Numbered from the stretch's first letter, positions 51,629 through 62,201 are shown. The stretch is 64,000 nt of DNA from Prevotella herbatica (GCF_017347605.1 NZ_AP024484.1:2370501-2434500), one strand, 5' to 3'. Numbers and translations are program-made. Notes: a model not told the origin generated them from the letters alone.

Positions 51629-53629
51629 ATGGAAAAAGGTAATAAAGAGCAAGAGGTAGTGCAACTGCCAGAGAACGCCTTTCGAGAATTGAAAGAAGGC
51701 GAGGAATACAAGCCTGTGATGCAGGCAGATAAAGTTTATCCTGAAGTAAATCCATGGTCTGTGACTTGGGGAATACTGATGGCAGTGTTGTTTTCTGCAG
51801 CTGCAGCCTATCTTGGTTTGAAGGTAGGACAGGTTTTTGAGGCAGCAATACCAATAGCCATAATCGCTGTTGGAGCTTCTACTGCAGCAAAGCGCAAGAA
51901 TGCTCTTGGTGAGAATGTCATCATACAGAGTATTGGAGCTTGTTCTGGAGCAGTTGTTGCCGGAGCCATTTTCACATTGCCTGCAATCTACATTCTTCAG
52001 GCAAAATATCCTGAAATGACAACATCGTTCATGAAAATATTTCTTGCTTCGGCATTAGGTGGTATTCTCGGAATTTTGTTTCTTATTCCTTTCCGTAAAT
52101 ATTTTGTAAGTGATATGCATGGAAAATATCCTTTCCCAGAAGCTACTGCTACTACTCAGGTACTCGTTAGTGGTGCAAAGGGAGGCGATCAAGCAAAACC
52201 ATTGCTTATTTCAGGACTAATTGGTGGACTTTATGATTTTATTGTTGCCACTTTTGGTTGGTGGAATGAGAATTTTACTAGTCGTGTTGTTGGTTGGGGA
52301 GTCGATTTAGCAGATAAAGCAAAGGTCGTTTTCAAAGTAAATACAGGCTCTGCCGTACTTGGTCTAGGATATATTGTTGGACTTAAATATGCCCTTTATA
52401 TATGTTTCGGTTCTCTTGCCGTTTGGTGGCTTATTGTTCCTGGTATGTCGTTAATCTTCCACGATCAAGTGTTGAATATGTGGGATCCAAGTATAACAAA
52501 AGCCGTTGGTGCAATGAGTCCTGAGGACATATTCAAGGCTTATGCTCGTAGCATCGGTATCGGTGGTATTGCAATGGCTGGTATAATCGGTATTATTCGT
52601 AGTTGGGGAATCATTCGTGACGCTGTTGGATTGGCAGCTCGTGAACTCAAAGGCAAAGGTGGAAGCATTGATGATGTAAAACGTACGCAGCGTGATATTA
52701 GTTTTAAGATCATTGCTGTTGGTAGCATTGTTGTATTGTTGCTTACATTCGTATTCTTTGTCACAGGAGTAATGCAAGGTAATCTGTTGTTTGCTGTCGT
52801 TGGAATACTTTTGGTAGCAGTGATAGCATTTCTGTTCACAACAGTTGCAGCCAATGCAATAGCGATTGTAGGAAGTAACCCTGTTTCTGGAATGACATTG
52901 ATGACTCTTATTCTCGCAAGTGTTGTTATGGTGGCTGTAGGCTTAAAAGGCGCAGGTGGTATGTTGGCAGCACTCATTATGGGTGGTGTTGTTTGTACAG
53001 CTCTTAGCATGGCAGGAAGTTTTGTTACAGACTTGAAGATAGGATATTGGCTAGGAACAACTCCAAAGAAGCAGGAGAGTTGGAAATTTCTTGGTACACT
53101 TGTAAGTGCCGCTACGGTTGGTGGCGTTATGATGTTGCTTAATCAAACTTATGGTTTTGCAAATGGTAGTCTTGCTGCTCCTCAGGCAAACGCAATGGCA
53201 GCTGTCATAGATCCTTTGATGAATGGTGTTGGTGCTCCTTGGATATTATATGGTATTGGTGCAGTGTTGGCAATCTTACTTACCGTATTCAAAATACCTG
53301 CACTGGCATTCGCCCTTGGTATGTTTATACCTCTTGAACTGAATGTACCTCTTGTTGTGGGCGGAGCAATCAACTGGTTTGTTACTACTCGTAGTAAGGA
53401 TGCAGCTGTTAACAGGGAACGTGGAGAGAAAGGTACTCTTATCGCCAGTGGATTTATTGCTGGTGGTGCCCTTATGGGGGTAGTGAGTGCATTGCTTAAA
53501 TTCGGAGGTATTGAACTTTCTATTGCCGATAAATGGTGGAGCGATCCAATGAGTGAGTTTTGTTCACTTATAGCTTACATATTGCTTATCACCTATTTTA
53601 TAAAGGCTACAAAGACCAAGAAGAAATAA
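51629..53629 (+). CDS. OPT family oligopeptide transporter
   Basis: 666 residues, nearly all in hydrophobic segments (about 14-16 membrane spans). Conserved stretches include SVTWGILMAVLFSAAAAYLGLKVGQVFEA, GENVIIQSIG, YPFPEATATTQVLVSGA and NPVSGMTLMTLI. It belongs to the bacterial OPT branch that imports oligopeptides with protons. A short cytoplasmic N-terminus (about 30 residues) precedes the first span. Monocistronic, with its own promoter and a strong terminator directly after. Confidence 0.9.
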   Translation: MEKGNKEQEVVQLPENAFRELKEGEEYKPVMQADKVYPEVNPWSVTWGILMAVLFSAAAAYLGLKVGQVFEAAIPIAIIAVGASTAAKRKNALGENVIIQSIGACSGAVVAGAIFTLPAIYILQAKYPEMTTSFMKIFLASALGGILGILFLIPFRKYFVSDMHGKYPFPEATATTQVLVSGAKGGDQAKPLLISGLIGGLYDFIVATFGWWNENFTSRVVGWGVDLADKAKVVFKVNTGSAVLGLGYIVGLKYALYICFGSLAVWWLIVPGMSLIFHDQVLNMWDPSITKAVGAMSPEDIFKAYARSIGIGGIAMAGIIGIIRSWGIIRDAVGLAARELKGKGGSIDDVKRTQRDISFKIIAVGSIVVLLLTFVFFVTGVMQGNLLFAVVGILLVAVIAFLFTTVAANAIAIVGSNPVSGMTLMTLILASVVMVAVGLKGAGGMLAALIMGGVVCTALSMAGSFVTDLKIGYWLGTTPKKQESWKFLGTLVSAATVGGVMMLLNQTYGFANGSLAAPQANAMAAVIDPLMNGVGAPWILYGIGAVLAILLTVFKIPALAFALGMFIPLELNVPLVVGGAINWFVTTRSKDAAVNRERGEKGTLIASGFIAGGALMGVVSALLKFGGIELSIADKWWSDPMSEFCSLIAYILLITYFIKATKTKKK

Positions 53630-53655
53630 AACAGGATTACTTTTATTCTGTTGGG

Positions 53656-53705
53656 AAATGCCAAATTGACGCTTTGATACGTCAATTTGGCATTTTATCT
53701 TTTAT
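53656..53705 (+). terminator. Rho-independent terminator after the OPT gene
   Basis: Perfect 16-bp stem AAATGCCAAATTGACG (53656-53671) and CGTCAATTTGGCATTT (53680-53695) with an 8-base loop, then TATCTTTT. Confidence 0.92.
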
Positions 53706-53757
53706 GGGCATATAGTTTGTGTAAAGTAATGTATAATCAATAATGGAGGGAACAAAT

Positions 53758-56241
53758 ATGACATTTGACAAATACACAATCAAGGCGCAGGAAGCAGTGC
53801 AAGCTGCATTGCAGACAGCACAGAGAGCAGGGCAGCAGAGTGTTGAGGCTGTACATCTGCTAACTGGTATAATAAGTAAGGGACGCGATATAACCAACTA
53901 TGTATTCCAAAAACTGGGAGTAAATTCTCAAGGTGTAGATATTGCGTTGGAGCAGGAGATACAACATCTTCCGCGTGTTCAGGGTGGTCAGCCATTCTTT
54001 AGCAATGAAACTGCTCAGATATTTAATTCTGCAGAAGAGATTTCGCAGAAGATGAGCGATGAGTTTGTTTCATTAGAACCATTGCTATTGGCTATAATGA
54101 AAGGTAAGAGTACTGCCAGCCGAATTCTTAAGGATGCTGGTTGTACAGAGGAAGGAATGCGCAAGGCTGTTGATGAGTTGCGACAGGGACAAAAGGTACA
54201 GAGCCAAAGTGGTGACGAAAACTATCAGGCTTTGGATAAATATGCTATCAATCTTATTGAACGTGCTAGAGCGGGGAAACTAGACCCTGTGATTGGACGT
54301 GATGAAGAAATAAGACGAGTATTGCAGATCCTTAGTCGTAGAACAAAGAATAATCCAATTCTAATAGGTGAGCCAGGAACAGGAAAGACTGCAATCGTAG
54401 AAGGTTTGGCTGAAAGAATTATGCGTGGTGACGTACCAGAGAATCTAAAAAATAAGCAACTCTATTCTTTGGATATGGGACAGCTTGTTGCTGGTGCTAA
54501 ATATAAAGGTGAGTTTGAGGAACGCCTGAAGGGTGTTATTAAGGAAGTAACCAATGCGCAGGGAAATATAATACTGTTTATTGATGAAATACATACACTT
54601 GTTGGCGCAGGTGGAGGAGAAGGTGCAATGGATGCCGCAAATATTCTTAAACCAGCTTTAGCAAGAGGGGAACTTAGAGCTATCGGTGCCACAACACTTA
54701 ATGAATATCAAAAGTATTTTGAGAAGGATAAGGCACTTGAAAGACGTTTCCAAATGGTAATGGTCAAAGAGCCAGACGAACTTGATGCAATAAGTATTCT
54801 TCGTGGATTGAAAGAACGCTATGAAAGTCATCACAAGGTAAGAATACAAGATGATGCTTGTATTGCAGCTGTAAAACTCTCTGAAAGATACATCTCTGAC
54901 CGTTTTCTTCCAGACAAAGCGATAGACCTTATGGATGAGGCTGCCGCAAAACTGAGAATGGAACGTGATTCTGTTCCTGAAGAGCTTGATGAAATGGAGC
55001 GTACTTTAAAACAGAAGGAAATAGAGAAGCAAGCTATCAAGCGTGAGAACGACAAGGAAAAGATTGCACTTCTTGACAAGGAAATAGCAGAGCTGCGTGA
55101 TCAGGTAAAGGCTTTCCGCGCTCGTTGGGAAGCTCAAAAAGCTGAGGTTGATCATATTCAACAGATAAAACAACAGATGGAATCTCTTAAACTCGAAGCT
55201 GAAAGGGCTGAACGTGAGGGTAACTATCAGCGTGTTGCTGAGATAAGATATGGTGAATTAAAGCAGATGCAGGATCAGATAGATGCAGCACAGAATAAAA
55301 TTCATAGTGAACAGGGTGGTGACCTCTTGATAAGAGAGGATGTAACTGCAGATGATATCGCAGAGGTTGTGAGCCGTTGGACTGGTATTCCTGTAAGCAG
55401 AATGATGCAGAGTGAACGAGAAAAGCTGCTTAATCTGGAGGCTGAACTTCATAACCGTGTCATCGGTCAGAATGAGGCTATAAATGCTGTAAGCGATGCT
55501 GTGCGTAGAAGTCGTGCTGGTCTTCAGGATCCTAAGCGACCTATTGCGTCATTCATATTCCTTGGTACTACGGGTGTAGGAAAAACAGAACTTGCTAAGG
55601 CTCTTGCAGAATATCTGTTTAATGATGAAAACATGATGACACGTATCGACATGAGTGAATATCAGGAAAAATTCAGTGTTACCAGACTTATTGGTGCACC
55701 TCCAGGATATGTAGGTTATGACGAGGGTGGACAGCTTACTGAGGCTGTAAGGCGCAAACCATATAGTGTTGTCTTGTTTGATGAAATAGAGAAAGCTCAT
55801 CCAGATGTATTCAACACCCTTTTACAGGTGCTTGATGACGGACGTCTTACTGATAACAAAGGTAGACTCGTTAATTTCAAGAATACAATCATCATCATGA
55901 CAAGTAATGCTACAAGAGAGCAACTCTCTGCAATAATGCGTCCTGAATTCTTAAATCGTATTGACGACATCATAACTTTCCAACCACTTACAAAAGATGA
56001 AATCATGCAAGTAGTAGAACTACAGATGAAGGGTGTCAAGAAGATGATAGAACAGCAGGGGTACACATTAACTTGGACAAAAGAAACGATAAGTGATTTA
56101 GCTGATTTGGGATATAATCCTGAATTCGGTGCTCGTCCAGTAAAGCGTGCTATACAGGAGTATGTACTCAATGACTTGAGCCGTAAGATTCTTGCTGGTG
56201 AAGTTGGAACAAATATAACTCTTGGGAAGATAGTTAAGTAG
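53758..56241 (+). CDS. clpB: ClpB disaggregase with shortened D2 segment
   Basis: 827 residues from the ATG at 53758, chosen because MTFDKYTIKAQEAVQ is the usual ClpB start and a GGAGGG sequence lies 8-13 bp before it (the ATG at 53743 overlaps that site). N-domain about 1-145; NBD1 with GEPGTGKTAIV and ILFIDEIHTL; coiled-coil middle domain about 395-520; NBD2 with GTTGVGKTEL and VVLFDEIEKA. The stretch between sensor 1 (IIIMTSN) and the Arg-finger region (RPEFLNRIDD) is only about 10 residues, whereas E. coli ClpB has about 30, which explains much of the shorter length. Cytosolic AAA+ chaperone working with DnaK. Confidence 0.93.
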   Translation: MTFDKYTIKAQEAVQAALQTAQRAGQQSVEAVHLLTGIISKGRDITNYVFQKLGVNSQGVDIALEQEIQHLPRVQGGQPFFSNETAQIFNSAEEISQKMSDEFVSLEPLLLAIMKGKSTASRILKDAGCTEEGMRKAVDELRQGQKVQSQSGDENYQALDKYAINLIERARAGKLDPVIGRDEEIRRVLQILSRRTKNNPILIGEPGTGKTAIVEGLAERIMRGDVPENLKNKQLYSLDMGQLVAGAKYKGEFEERLKGVIKEVTNAQGNIILFIDEIHTLVGAGGGEGAMDAANILKPALARGELRAIGATTLNEYQKYFEKDKALERRFQMVMVKEPDELDAISILRGLKERYESHHKVRIQDDACIAAVKLSERYISDRFLPDKAIDLMDEAAAKLRMERDSVPEELDEMERTLKQKEIEKQAIKRENDKEKIALLDKEIAELRDQVKAFRARWEAQKAEVDHIQQIKQQMESLKLEAERAEREGNYQRVAEIRYGELKQMQDQIDAAQNKIHSEQGGDLLIREDVTADDIAEVVSRWTGIPVSRMMQSEREKLLNLEAELHNRVIGQNEAINAVSDAVRRSRAGLQDPKRPIASFIFLGTTGVGKTELAKALAEYLFNDENMMTRIDMSEYQEKFSVTRLIGAPPGYVGYDEGGQLTEAVRRKPYSVVLFDEIEKAHPDVFNTLLQVLDDGRLTDNKGRLVNFKNTIIIMTSNATREQLSAIMRPEFLNRIDDIITFQPLTKDEIMQVVELQMKGVKKMIEQQGYTLTWTKETISDLADLGYNPEFGARPVKRAIQEYVLNDLSRKILAGEVGTNITLGKIVK

Positions 56242-56265
56242 TTGCCGTTTTTCCATAAATAATAT

Positions 56266-56301
56266 GTCCGCTGTTGCATTATGCGACAGCGGACTTTTTT
56301 G
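56266..56301 (+). terminator. Terminator after clpB
   Basis: GTCCGCTGT (56266-56274) pairs with ACAGCGGAC (56286-56294), with GCAT/ATGC inside, followed by a run of T. It lies between the convergent clpB and GH94 genes. Confidence 0.88.
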
Positions 56302-56322
56302 TATTGTCAAAAAGCAAATTTA

Positions 56323-58764
56323 TTACATCTGCACGATAACTTCATGTTTTCCTAATTCAGCAGGAATGATATTACCATTTATGGTTTTGCCGTCTACCGT
56401 TATAGACTTAATACCCTTTTGGTTTCCTTCTGGATTGTTTACCGTAATATGGTATTCTCCACCTCTGAACTTTCGATTAACCTCGTAGGTCTTTGTCGTA
56501 GAAGGCACACATGGATCGATAAGCAGTCCGTCGTAACTCGGTTTGATACCAAGAATGTATTCACTTATGGTGTACCACATCCATGCGGCAGTACCAGTAA
56601 GCCAACTGTTTTTTCCCTCACCAGGTCGTGCTGAATCTTTTCCTGCTACCATCTGGCAGTTTACGTATGGTTCTACTTTGTGAAGAGTCTGATATTTCTC
56701 TTCCACGTAGCTAGGCAGAATCTTTTTATAGTGATTCCATGCGTCGTCACCACGTCCGTCTACAGTCTCGCCGATGATTACCCAAGGATTATTATGGCAG
56801 AAGATGCCTGCGTTTTCCTTGTAACCTTCAGGATAAGAACTAATCTCACCCATTTCAACATGATATGTTGTATATGCTGGATTGTTTAAAACAATACCAT
56901 GTTCACATTCCATGCGCTCCTTCACACTGTCGAGAGCCTTATCGCATAATCCTTCTTTTAGTCCTATGCCTGCCATTGTGCACCAGCCCTGTGACTCAAT
57001 GAAAATCTTTCCTTCATCATTCTCGTTGCTTCCAATCTTTTCGCCATAGAAATCGTAAGCTCTTAGGAACCATTCACCGTCCCAACCATGAACTTTTACG
57101 GCATTCTCCATAGCTTTTACGGCTGTTTCCATGCGGTCGGCTTCGTGTGGTTTTCCTAGTCGGCGACAAAGTTCTACATAGTCTTTTCCGGTAACGACAA
57201 ACAAACCTGCTATCATTAGACTTTCAGCCTTGCTGCCCTTGCCTTGGTTCTCGGTGGTTTGGAAACTCTCATTAGGATCCCAACTGAAACAGTTTAGGTT
57301 CAAACAGTCGTTCCAGTCAGCTCTGCCGATAAGTGGAAGCCCGTGAGGACCAAGGTTATTGATTACATGGTCCATACTAATCTTCAGATGGTCAAACAGT
57401 TTAACTTCAGTTCTTGGTTTATTGTCAAACGGTACCATTTCGTTAAGGATAGAGAAGTCGCCAGTTTCTTTTATATATGCAACAGTTCCGAAAATCAACC
57501 AACATGGATCGTCATTGAATCCACCGCCTATATCATTGTTGCCTCGTTTAGAAAGGGGCTGATACTGGTGATAGCAACCTCCGTCGGCAAATTGTGTTGA
57601 CGCAATATCAATTATTCGTTGGCGAGCTCTTTGCGGAATCTGGTGTACAAATCCAACAAGGTCCTGATTGCTGTCACGGAATCCCATTCCACGTCCGATT
57701 CCGCTTTCAAAGAAACTTGCAGAACGGCTCATGCAGAATGTAACCATACATTGATATTGATTCCATATATTTACCATCCTGTCCAGTTTATCATTACCGC
57801 TCTTAACTGTGAATACAGACAGTAAATTATTCCAGTATTCATTTAGTTCTTCGAAAGCCTTGTCAACTTTTTCTGCTGTGTCAAACTCTGCTATAAGTGC
57901 GTGTGCTTTTGCTTTGTTGATAACCTTCTTGGACTCAAATTTCTGTTCCTGTGGATTTTCCACGTATCCCAGAATGAAGACTAGGTCACGGCTTTCACGG
58001 GGCTTCAGTTCTATTTCAAGATAGTGTGAAGCGATAGGACTCCAACCGTGAGCGAAACTATTTCTTGCGTGTCCCTCAGTAACAGCATCTGGAGCAGCTT
58101 TGTCACTGTAAAGTCCCATGAAAGTTTCACGGTCGGTATCATATCCTTGTATTTCTTGGTTGACATGATAGAAAGCATAGTGGTTGCGACGCTCTCTGTA
58201 TTCTGTTTTGTGATATATTGTTGAGTTTTCTATTTCGACCTCGCCTGTTGAAAAATTACGTTGGAAGTTTTCCATGTCGGTGGCTGCATTCCACAAGCAC
58301 CATTCTTGGAAAGAGAAAACTTTAAGATGCTTTGTTTCGTTGCTTTGATTACGAAGCGTCATCTTTTGTATTTCACACCATTTGTGTAACGGAACAAAGA
58401 ATAAAACGCTGGCTTCAACTCCGTTTTTCTGTCCACTTATGCGTGTATAGTTCATACCATGTCGGCATTCGTATGAATCTAGTGGGGTACGGCAAGGCTT
58501 CCAACCAGGATTCCAAGTAGTGTCACCATCCTTAATATAAAAATATCTTCCGTCGTTGTCCATCGGTACATTGTTGTATCTATATCGAGTTATACGGCGA
58601 AATTTAGCATCTTTGTAGAAGCTATATCCTCCTGCAGTGTTTGATATGAGTGAGAAAAAATCTTCATTGCCAAGATAGTTAATCCATGGCCATGGTGTCT
58701 TTGGATCGGTGATGACATACTCGCGGTGGGCGTCGTCAAAGTGTCCGTACTTCTTGTTTTCCAT
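56323..58764 (-). CDS. GH94 glycoside phosphorylase, probable cellobiose phosphorylase
   Basis: 813 residues, the usual size for cellobiose phosphorylases. The N-terminal beta-sandwich begins [20 protein letters not shown], with [19 protein letters not shown]; the (alpha/alpha)6 barrel has [19 protein letters not shown] and the general-acid region [14 protein letters not shown] (Asp near residue 486). No signal peptide, so it acts in the cytosol, splitting a beta-glucobiose with phosphate into glucose-1-phosphate and glucose. Cellobiose is the most likely substrate, but related GH94 specificities cannot be excluded by eye. Monocistronic. Confidence 0.87.
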   Translation of the reverse strand: MENKKYGHFDDAHREYVITDPKTPWPWINYLGNEDFFSLISNTAGGYSFYKDAKFRRITRYRYNNVPMDNDGRYFYIKDGDTTWNPGWKPCRTPLDSYECRHGMNYTRISGQKNGVEASVLFFVPLHKWCEIQKMTLRNQSNETKHLKVFSFQEWCLWNAATDMENFQRNFSTGEVEIENSTIYHKTEYRERRNHYAFYHVNQEIQGYDTDRETFMGLYSDKAAPDAVTEGHARNSFAHGWSPIASHYLEIELKPRESRDLVFILGYVENPQEQKFESKKVINKAKAHALIAEFDTAEKVDKAFEELNEYWNNLLSVFTVKSGNDKLDRMVNIWNQYQCMVTFCMSRSASFFESGIGRGMGFRDSNQDLVGFVHQIPQRARQRIIDIASTQFADGGCYHQYQPLSKRGNNDIGGGFNDDPCWLIFGTVAYIKETGDFSILNEMVPFDNKPRTEVKLFDHLKISMDHVINNLGPHGLPLIGRADWNDCLNLNCFSWDPNESFQTTENQGKGSKAESLMIAGLFVVTGKDYVELCRRLGKPHEADRMETAVKAMENAVKVHGWDGEWFLRAYDFYGEKIGSNENDEGKIFIESQGWCTMAGIGLKEGLCDKALDSVKERMECEHGIVLNNPAYTTYHVEMGEISSYPEGYKENAGIFCHNNPWVIIGETVDGRGDDAWNHYKKILPSYVEEKYQTLHKVEPYVNCQMVAGKDSARPGEGKNSWLTGTAAWMWYTISEYILGIKPSYDGLLIDPCVPSTTKTYEVNRKFRGGEYHITVNNPEGNQKGIKSITVDGKTINGNIIPAELGKHEVIVQM

Positions 58765-59090
58765 ATTTTTAAAAAGTTGGTTTTGTATGTTTCGTTTTTA
58801 GATATTAGTCTTTTAAACTGCTTGCAAAATTACACAAAATAATGAGAATTATGTAGAAATATAAATGATTTCTTTCATTATTATTGGTTGAATGATTTAT
58901 TTGTTTACTCATCTTTGATAATAATATTATTCTAATTATTTTCTAATTTCAGATAAGAACAATGTAATTGTATTTATGTGGGATGAAAATAAAAAGAATG
59001 TAAATTTGCAATTTAATGTGTATGGAATGATACTTGTTAATCTTAATTTATTAACTTTGTAACTGCAATCCAATTTTATATTTATAATTT
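58765..59090. other. Divergent promoter region, GH94 gene and two-component system
   Basis: 326 AT-rich bases with no gene. Minus strand: TAATTTTG (58832-58825) as -7 box for the GH94 gene. Plus strand: TAACTTTG (59052-59059) as -7 box for the response regulator. Neither has a TTG at the ideal distance. Confidence 0.45.
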
Positions 59091-59768
59091 ATGGCAAAAA
59101 TATTATTGGTAGAGGATGAGGTAAACATAGCTTCGTTTATAAAGCGTGGACTGATGGAACTTGGTCATGAGGTAACAGTGGCTTATGATGGAGAGGAGGG
59201 CTGGAATATTGCACGCTCTGATAGTTTTGATTTCTTGATTTTAGACATTATAATGCCTAAGATGAATGGACTTGATATGTGTGCTAAATACCGTTCTTCT
59301 TATGGTTACAAAACTCCTGTTATCATGCTTACAGCTCTCGGAACTACCGATGATATTGTAAAGGGTCTTAAAGCTGGAGCCGATGATTATCTTGTTAAAC
59401 CTTTTAGTTTTACCGAACTTGAAGCGCGTATAGAGGCTTTGCTAAGGCGTGCTTCTGATAATGGAGTGAACTCAGAATTGCGGTGTTGCGATTTAGTACT
59501 GAATAGTCGCAATCATAAAGCTACACGTAATAATATAGATATTGATCTTACCGTGAAGGAGTATAGATTGCTGGAATATTTTATGTCTCACCAAAATGTT
59601 GCCATAAGTAGAATTACTTTGTTAAAAGAGGTGTGGGATAAAAATTTCGATACCAATACGAATGTCGTCGATGTTTATGTGAATTATCTTCGAACAAAAA
59701 TAGATAAAGATTTTACGCAAAAACTAATTCATACGGTCGTTGGTGTTGGATATATTATGGCAGAATAA
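59091..59768 (+). CDS. OmpR-family response regulator
   Basis: 225 residues. Receiver domain with the acidic pocket (VEDE, residues 8-10), phospho-acceptor Asp52 (FLILDIIMPKMNGLD), Thr81 and Lys103 (DDYLVKPFS); linker; winged-helix DNA-binding domain about 130-225 (DLTVKEYRLLEYFM, VDVYVNYLRTKI, VVGVGYIM). The histidine kinase gene follows after 12 bp, forming a two-gene operon. Targets are not evident here. Confidence 0.93.
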   Translation: MAKILLVEDEVNIASFIKRGLMELGHEVTVAYDGEEGWNIARSDSFDFLILDIIMPKMNGLDMCAKYRSSYGYKTPVIMLTALGTTDDIVKGLKAGADDYLVKPFSFTELEARIEALLRRASDNGVNSELRCCDLVLNSRNHKATRNNIDIDLTVKEYRLLEYFMSHQNVAISRITLLKEVWDKNFDTNTNVVDVYVNYLRTKIDKDFTQKLIHTVVGVGYIMAE

Positions 59769-59780
59769 ATAAGATATATA

Positions 59781-61124
59781 ATGAAAATAGGTCATAAGAT
59801 AGTGCTCTTTTATACGTGTCTTACGTTTGGCATAGCAATGTTTATCATTTTAATATTCTATGTGTTCACGTCAAGATATGTAGACAGAGTGTTTGAAGCA
59901 AACCTACGTGATAAGATCTACCTTTCGGCGCAGAGAAATTTCAAAGCAGACGAAATGGATTCTGATGAATACAAAATGTTGCAACGTAATTATCGAGAAT
60001 TGTTGCCGCGTGCCAATGAATCAGTGATCAAAGTTGATGGCAATGAAAAAGCATTGAAAGATTCTCTTGATAAATATCTTACAGAAAATGAGCAGAGGGC
60101 TATCTATAACGGCAATCCTGTAAATTTTTCAAAGGGAGTTCTTAATGGTGTAGCATTGTATTATCCTGATAAATTGGGGAGGTTTGTTATTCTTGTCACT
60201 GCGCATAATAATTATGGCTATAAAATACAACAGCATACGCTTTATCTCTCGTTGATTCTCCTCTTATTAAGCATTACTATTACAGTACTAATGGGACAGC
60301 TCTATTCAGGAAGAATACTGAAACCTTTGAAGTCGATATTGGATCATCTTAAAAGCATTCGTGGTAATGATATGGATGTGAGGTTAGAGGAGACTGGAAA
60401 TAAGGATGAACTTGATGCGCTTGTGCATAATCTTAATGATATGCTTGATCGTATAGCTGAGGCTTTTAGATCTGAAAAGTCTTTCGTAAGTGCTGCTTCT
60501 CATGAACTCAGCAATCCGCTAACTGCCATACAAGGTGAGTGCGAAATTACTTTAATGAAGGAGAGAAATGCACAGGAATACACAGAGTCGTTGCAGCGAA
60601 TTTATTCTGAGAGTAAACGTGTATCTTTATTGATTAAACACCTTCTATTTTTGTCACGTCATGATGATGACCTAACTCAGCAGGAGTCGACTGGTATTGA
60701 TATGTCTGAGCTTCTTTTAGGAATGGCGCAGTCTACCGAACGTGTAATTTTCTCTGATGAAGTAGAAACGCCAGCACTTATATATGCTAATCCGTATCTG
60801 TTGCAAGTTGCATTCCGCAATTTTTTAAACAATGCCACTAAGTATTCTAATAAAAATATAGACTTGCGTCTGAAACGTATTGTTGATAAGGTAGTTGTGG
60901 AGATTGAAGATTATGGTATAGGAATTCCAAAAACAGAAGTCGAACATATCTTCCAGTCATTTTATCGTGCTACCAATACGCGAGAGTATTCCGGTTATGG
61001 AGTAGGGTTGGCTCTTTCTGCAAAGATATTGAAAATATATAATGCCACAATAGATATAGACACCGAGGAAAATGTTCACACCAAATTCACAATTTCCTTT
61101 GATGAATATAAAGGAAATGGATAA
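59781..61124 (+). CDS. Sensor histidine kinase
   Basis: 447 residues. Membrane spans at about 7-30 and 153-173 enclose a periplasmic sensor domain of about 120 residues; HAMP follows (about 176-230); HisKA with His241 in ASHELSNPLTAIQGE; HATPase_c with the N-box FRNFLNNATKYSNK, G1 EDYGIGIPK and G2 GYGVGLALS. It is the partner of the upstream response regulator. Asn in place of the Arg/Thr often seen after the His (HELSNPL) is a minor variant. Signal sensed is unknown. Confidence 0.92.
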   Translation: MKIGHKIVLFYTCLTFGIAMFIILIFYVFTSRYVDRVFEANLRDKIYLSAQRNFKADEMDSDEYKMLQRNYRELLPRANESVIKVDGNEKALKDSLDKYLTENEQRAIYNGNPVNFSKGVLNGVALYYPDKLGRFVILVTAHNNYGYKIQQHTLYLSLILLLLSITITVLMGQLYSGRILKPLKSILDHLKSIRGNDMDVRLEETGNKDELDALVHNLNDMLDRIAEAFRSEKSFVSAASHELSNPLTAIQGECEITLMKERNAQEYTESLQRIYSESKRVSLLIKHLLFLSRHDDDLTQQESTGIDMSELLLGMAQSTERVIFSDEVETPALIYANPYLLQVAFRNFLNNATKYSNKNIDLRLKRIVDKVVVEIEDYGIGIPKTEVEHIFQSFYRATNTREYSGYGVGLALSAKILKIYNATIDIDTEENVHTKFTISFDEYKGNG

Positions 61125-61208
61125 TTATATTATTACAAGGTGTTGGGGGAGTTTAATGAATGTGCGGGGCTATGGTATCTATAATTCTCCTATGCTTTTC
61201 ATTTTTTA

Positions 61209-61310
61209 GCTACGTAGCTACGTCATCTCCTGAACCGGCTTTATACAAAGGGAAGGAGAACGTTTGTACTAGGAAAGTTAGCTACGTCAGGCTACGTTCA
61301 AGCTACGTCA
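61209..61310. repeat. Dispersed AGCTACGT repeats
   Basis: AGCTACGTAGCTACGTC at 61209-61225, then GCTACGTC, GCTACGTT and GCTACGTC between about 61280 and 61307; reverse-orientation CGTAGC copies recur near 61930, 61945 and 62015-62025. Contains the palindrome AGCTACGTAGCT. Confidence 0.6.
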
Positions 61311-61501
61311 ATATCAGGTGTTTTGATATAGAATTGAAGTCTTAGCCCAAAAACATAGGTGAATTTCAATATGATGTTCTTTCTGAGATATATATTCAAA
61401 CGCTTATATATATTATGTACGTACGTGCGTACTAGGACTTTTTAAAATATAAGTGTCTAAGTGTCGAATGTCTGACTATCAATATGTTAGCTGTGATTTA
61501 A

Positions 61502-61565
61502 GTGTCGGTGAAGTGTCGGTAAGGTGTCGGCGCATTTCTGATTTTTACCGACACTTCACCGACAC
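61502..61565. repeat. Inverted repeat built from tandem GTGTCGG units
   Basis: The left arm 61502-61522 (GTGTCGGTGAAGTGTCGGTAA) and right arm 61545-61565 are exact reverse complements (21 bp) around a 22-base loop that contains a further GTGTCGG copy. More single copies lie on both sides (AGTGTC near 61452-61466, CCGACACTT near 61570, CGACACTTCGAC near 61613). Confidence 0.85.
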
Positions 61566-61696
61566 CTTGCCGACACTTGTTCTTAACATAACTTCCTGAT
61601 GATCAAGGACTCGACACTTCGACGCTTTTTTTAGAAAACTGTATGTAGGAAGAGTGAAACCTAGAAGACTGACGGCAGACCATTAATACCCATCCA

Positions 61697-61862
61697 TCAA
61701 ACCGTTTCTACGATCAAACGTTTCTATTGTATCGTTATAACGTTTTCATTCCTACGACATAACGTTTGCATTCCATCGATCAAACGTTTCCGTTATATCG
61801 TTAAAACGTTTCCGTTATATCGTTAAAACGTTTCCATTCCATCGTTAAAACGTTTTCTTTTT
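61697..61862. repeat. Degenerate 22-bp tandem repeat
   Basis: About seven units of the form AAAACGTTTCCRTTNYATCGTT; the three best are contiguous with exact 22-base period near 61783-61855. Each carries AACGTT or CGTT/AACG, so neighbouring units can also pair. A stray CGTTTCATCGTTGAAACG lies near 61900. There are no unique spacers, so this is not a CRISPR array. Confidence 0.8.
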
Positions 61863-62201
61863 CCGGTTCAAAAGTAATCCCGAATAATTCCATCTTTTCC
61901 GTTTCATCGTTGAAACGCCATCCCATGCCGTAGCTCGAACGTAGCCTGCCGTAGCTGTATTTCTGTAAAATATTACGTAACTTGCTAAATGACAGTAAGT
62001 TAATCCGTTTACGTAGCTTCGTAGCTAGAAAAAACGAATTTCCACAGGTAGGAATCCCCTTTGTTTAGCTATTTGTCAGACATAACTATAAGCATTAAGA
62101 GTTCCTTCTATATATAATAATGTGTATATATTTTGAAATACATGATTCTGTCAACAAAACGGAAATAATGAAATATAATTGAAACTTTTTCATAAAAAGA
62201 T

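Larger units (their letters stand above)
61125..62201. other. Repeat-rich non-coding region before the rRNA operon
   Basis: About 1.1 kb without a credible gene. In order it holds GCTACG-type repeats, tandem and inverted GTGTCGG repeats, a degenerate 22-bp tandem repeat, and further GCTACG/CGTAGC motifs near 61930-62030, then AT-rich sequence leading to the rRNA promoter. Confidence 0.6.

Noticed and set aside
61160..61345. 61-residue open frame after the histidine kinase
   Set aside because: It runs through GCTACG repeats, has no promoter, and its composition is not protein-like.
61697..61862. 22-bp repeats as a CRISPR array
   Set aside because: Units are contiguous, degenerate, without unique spacers, and no cas genes are present.
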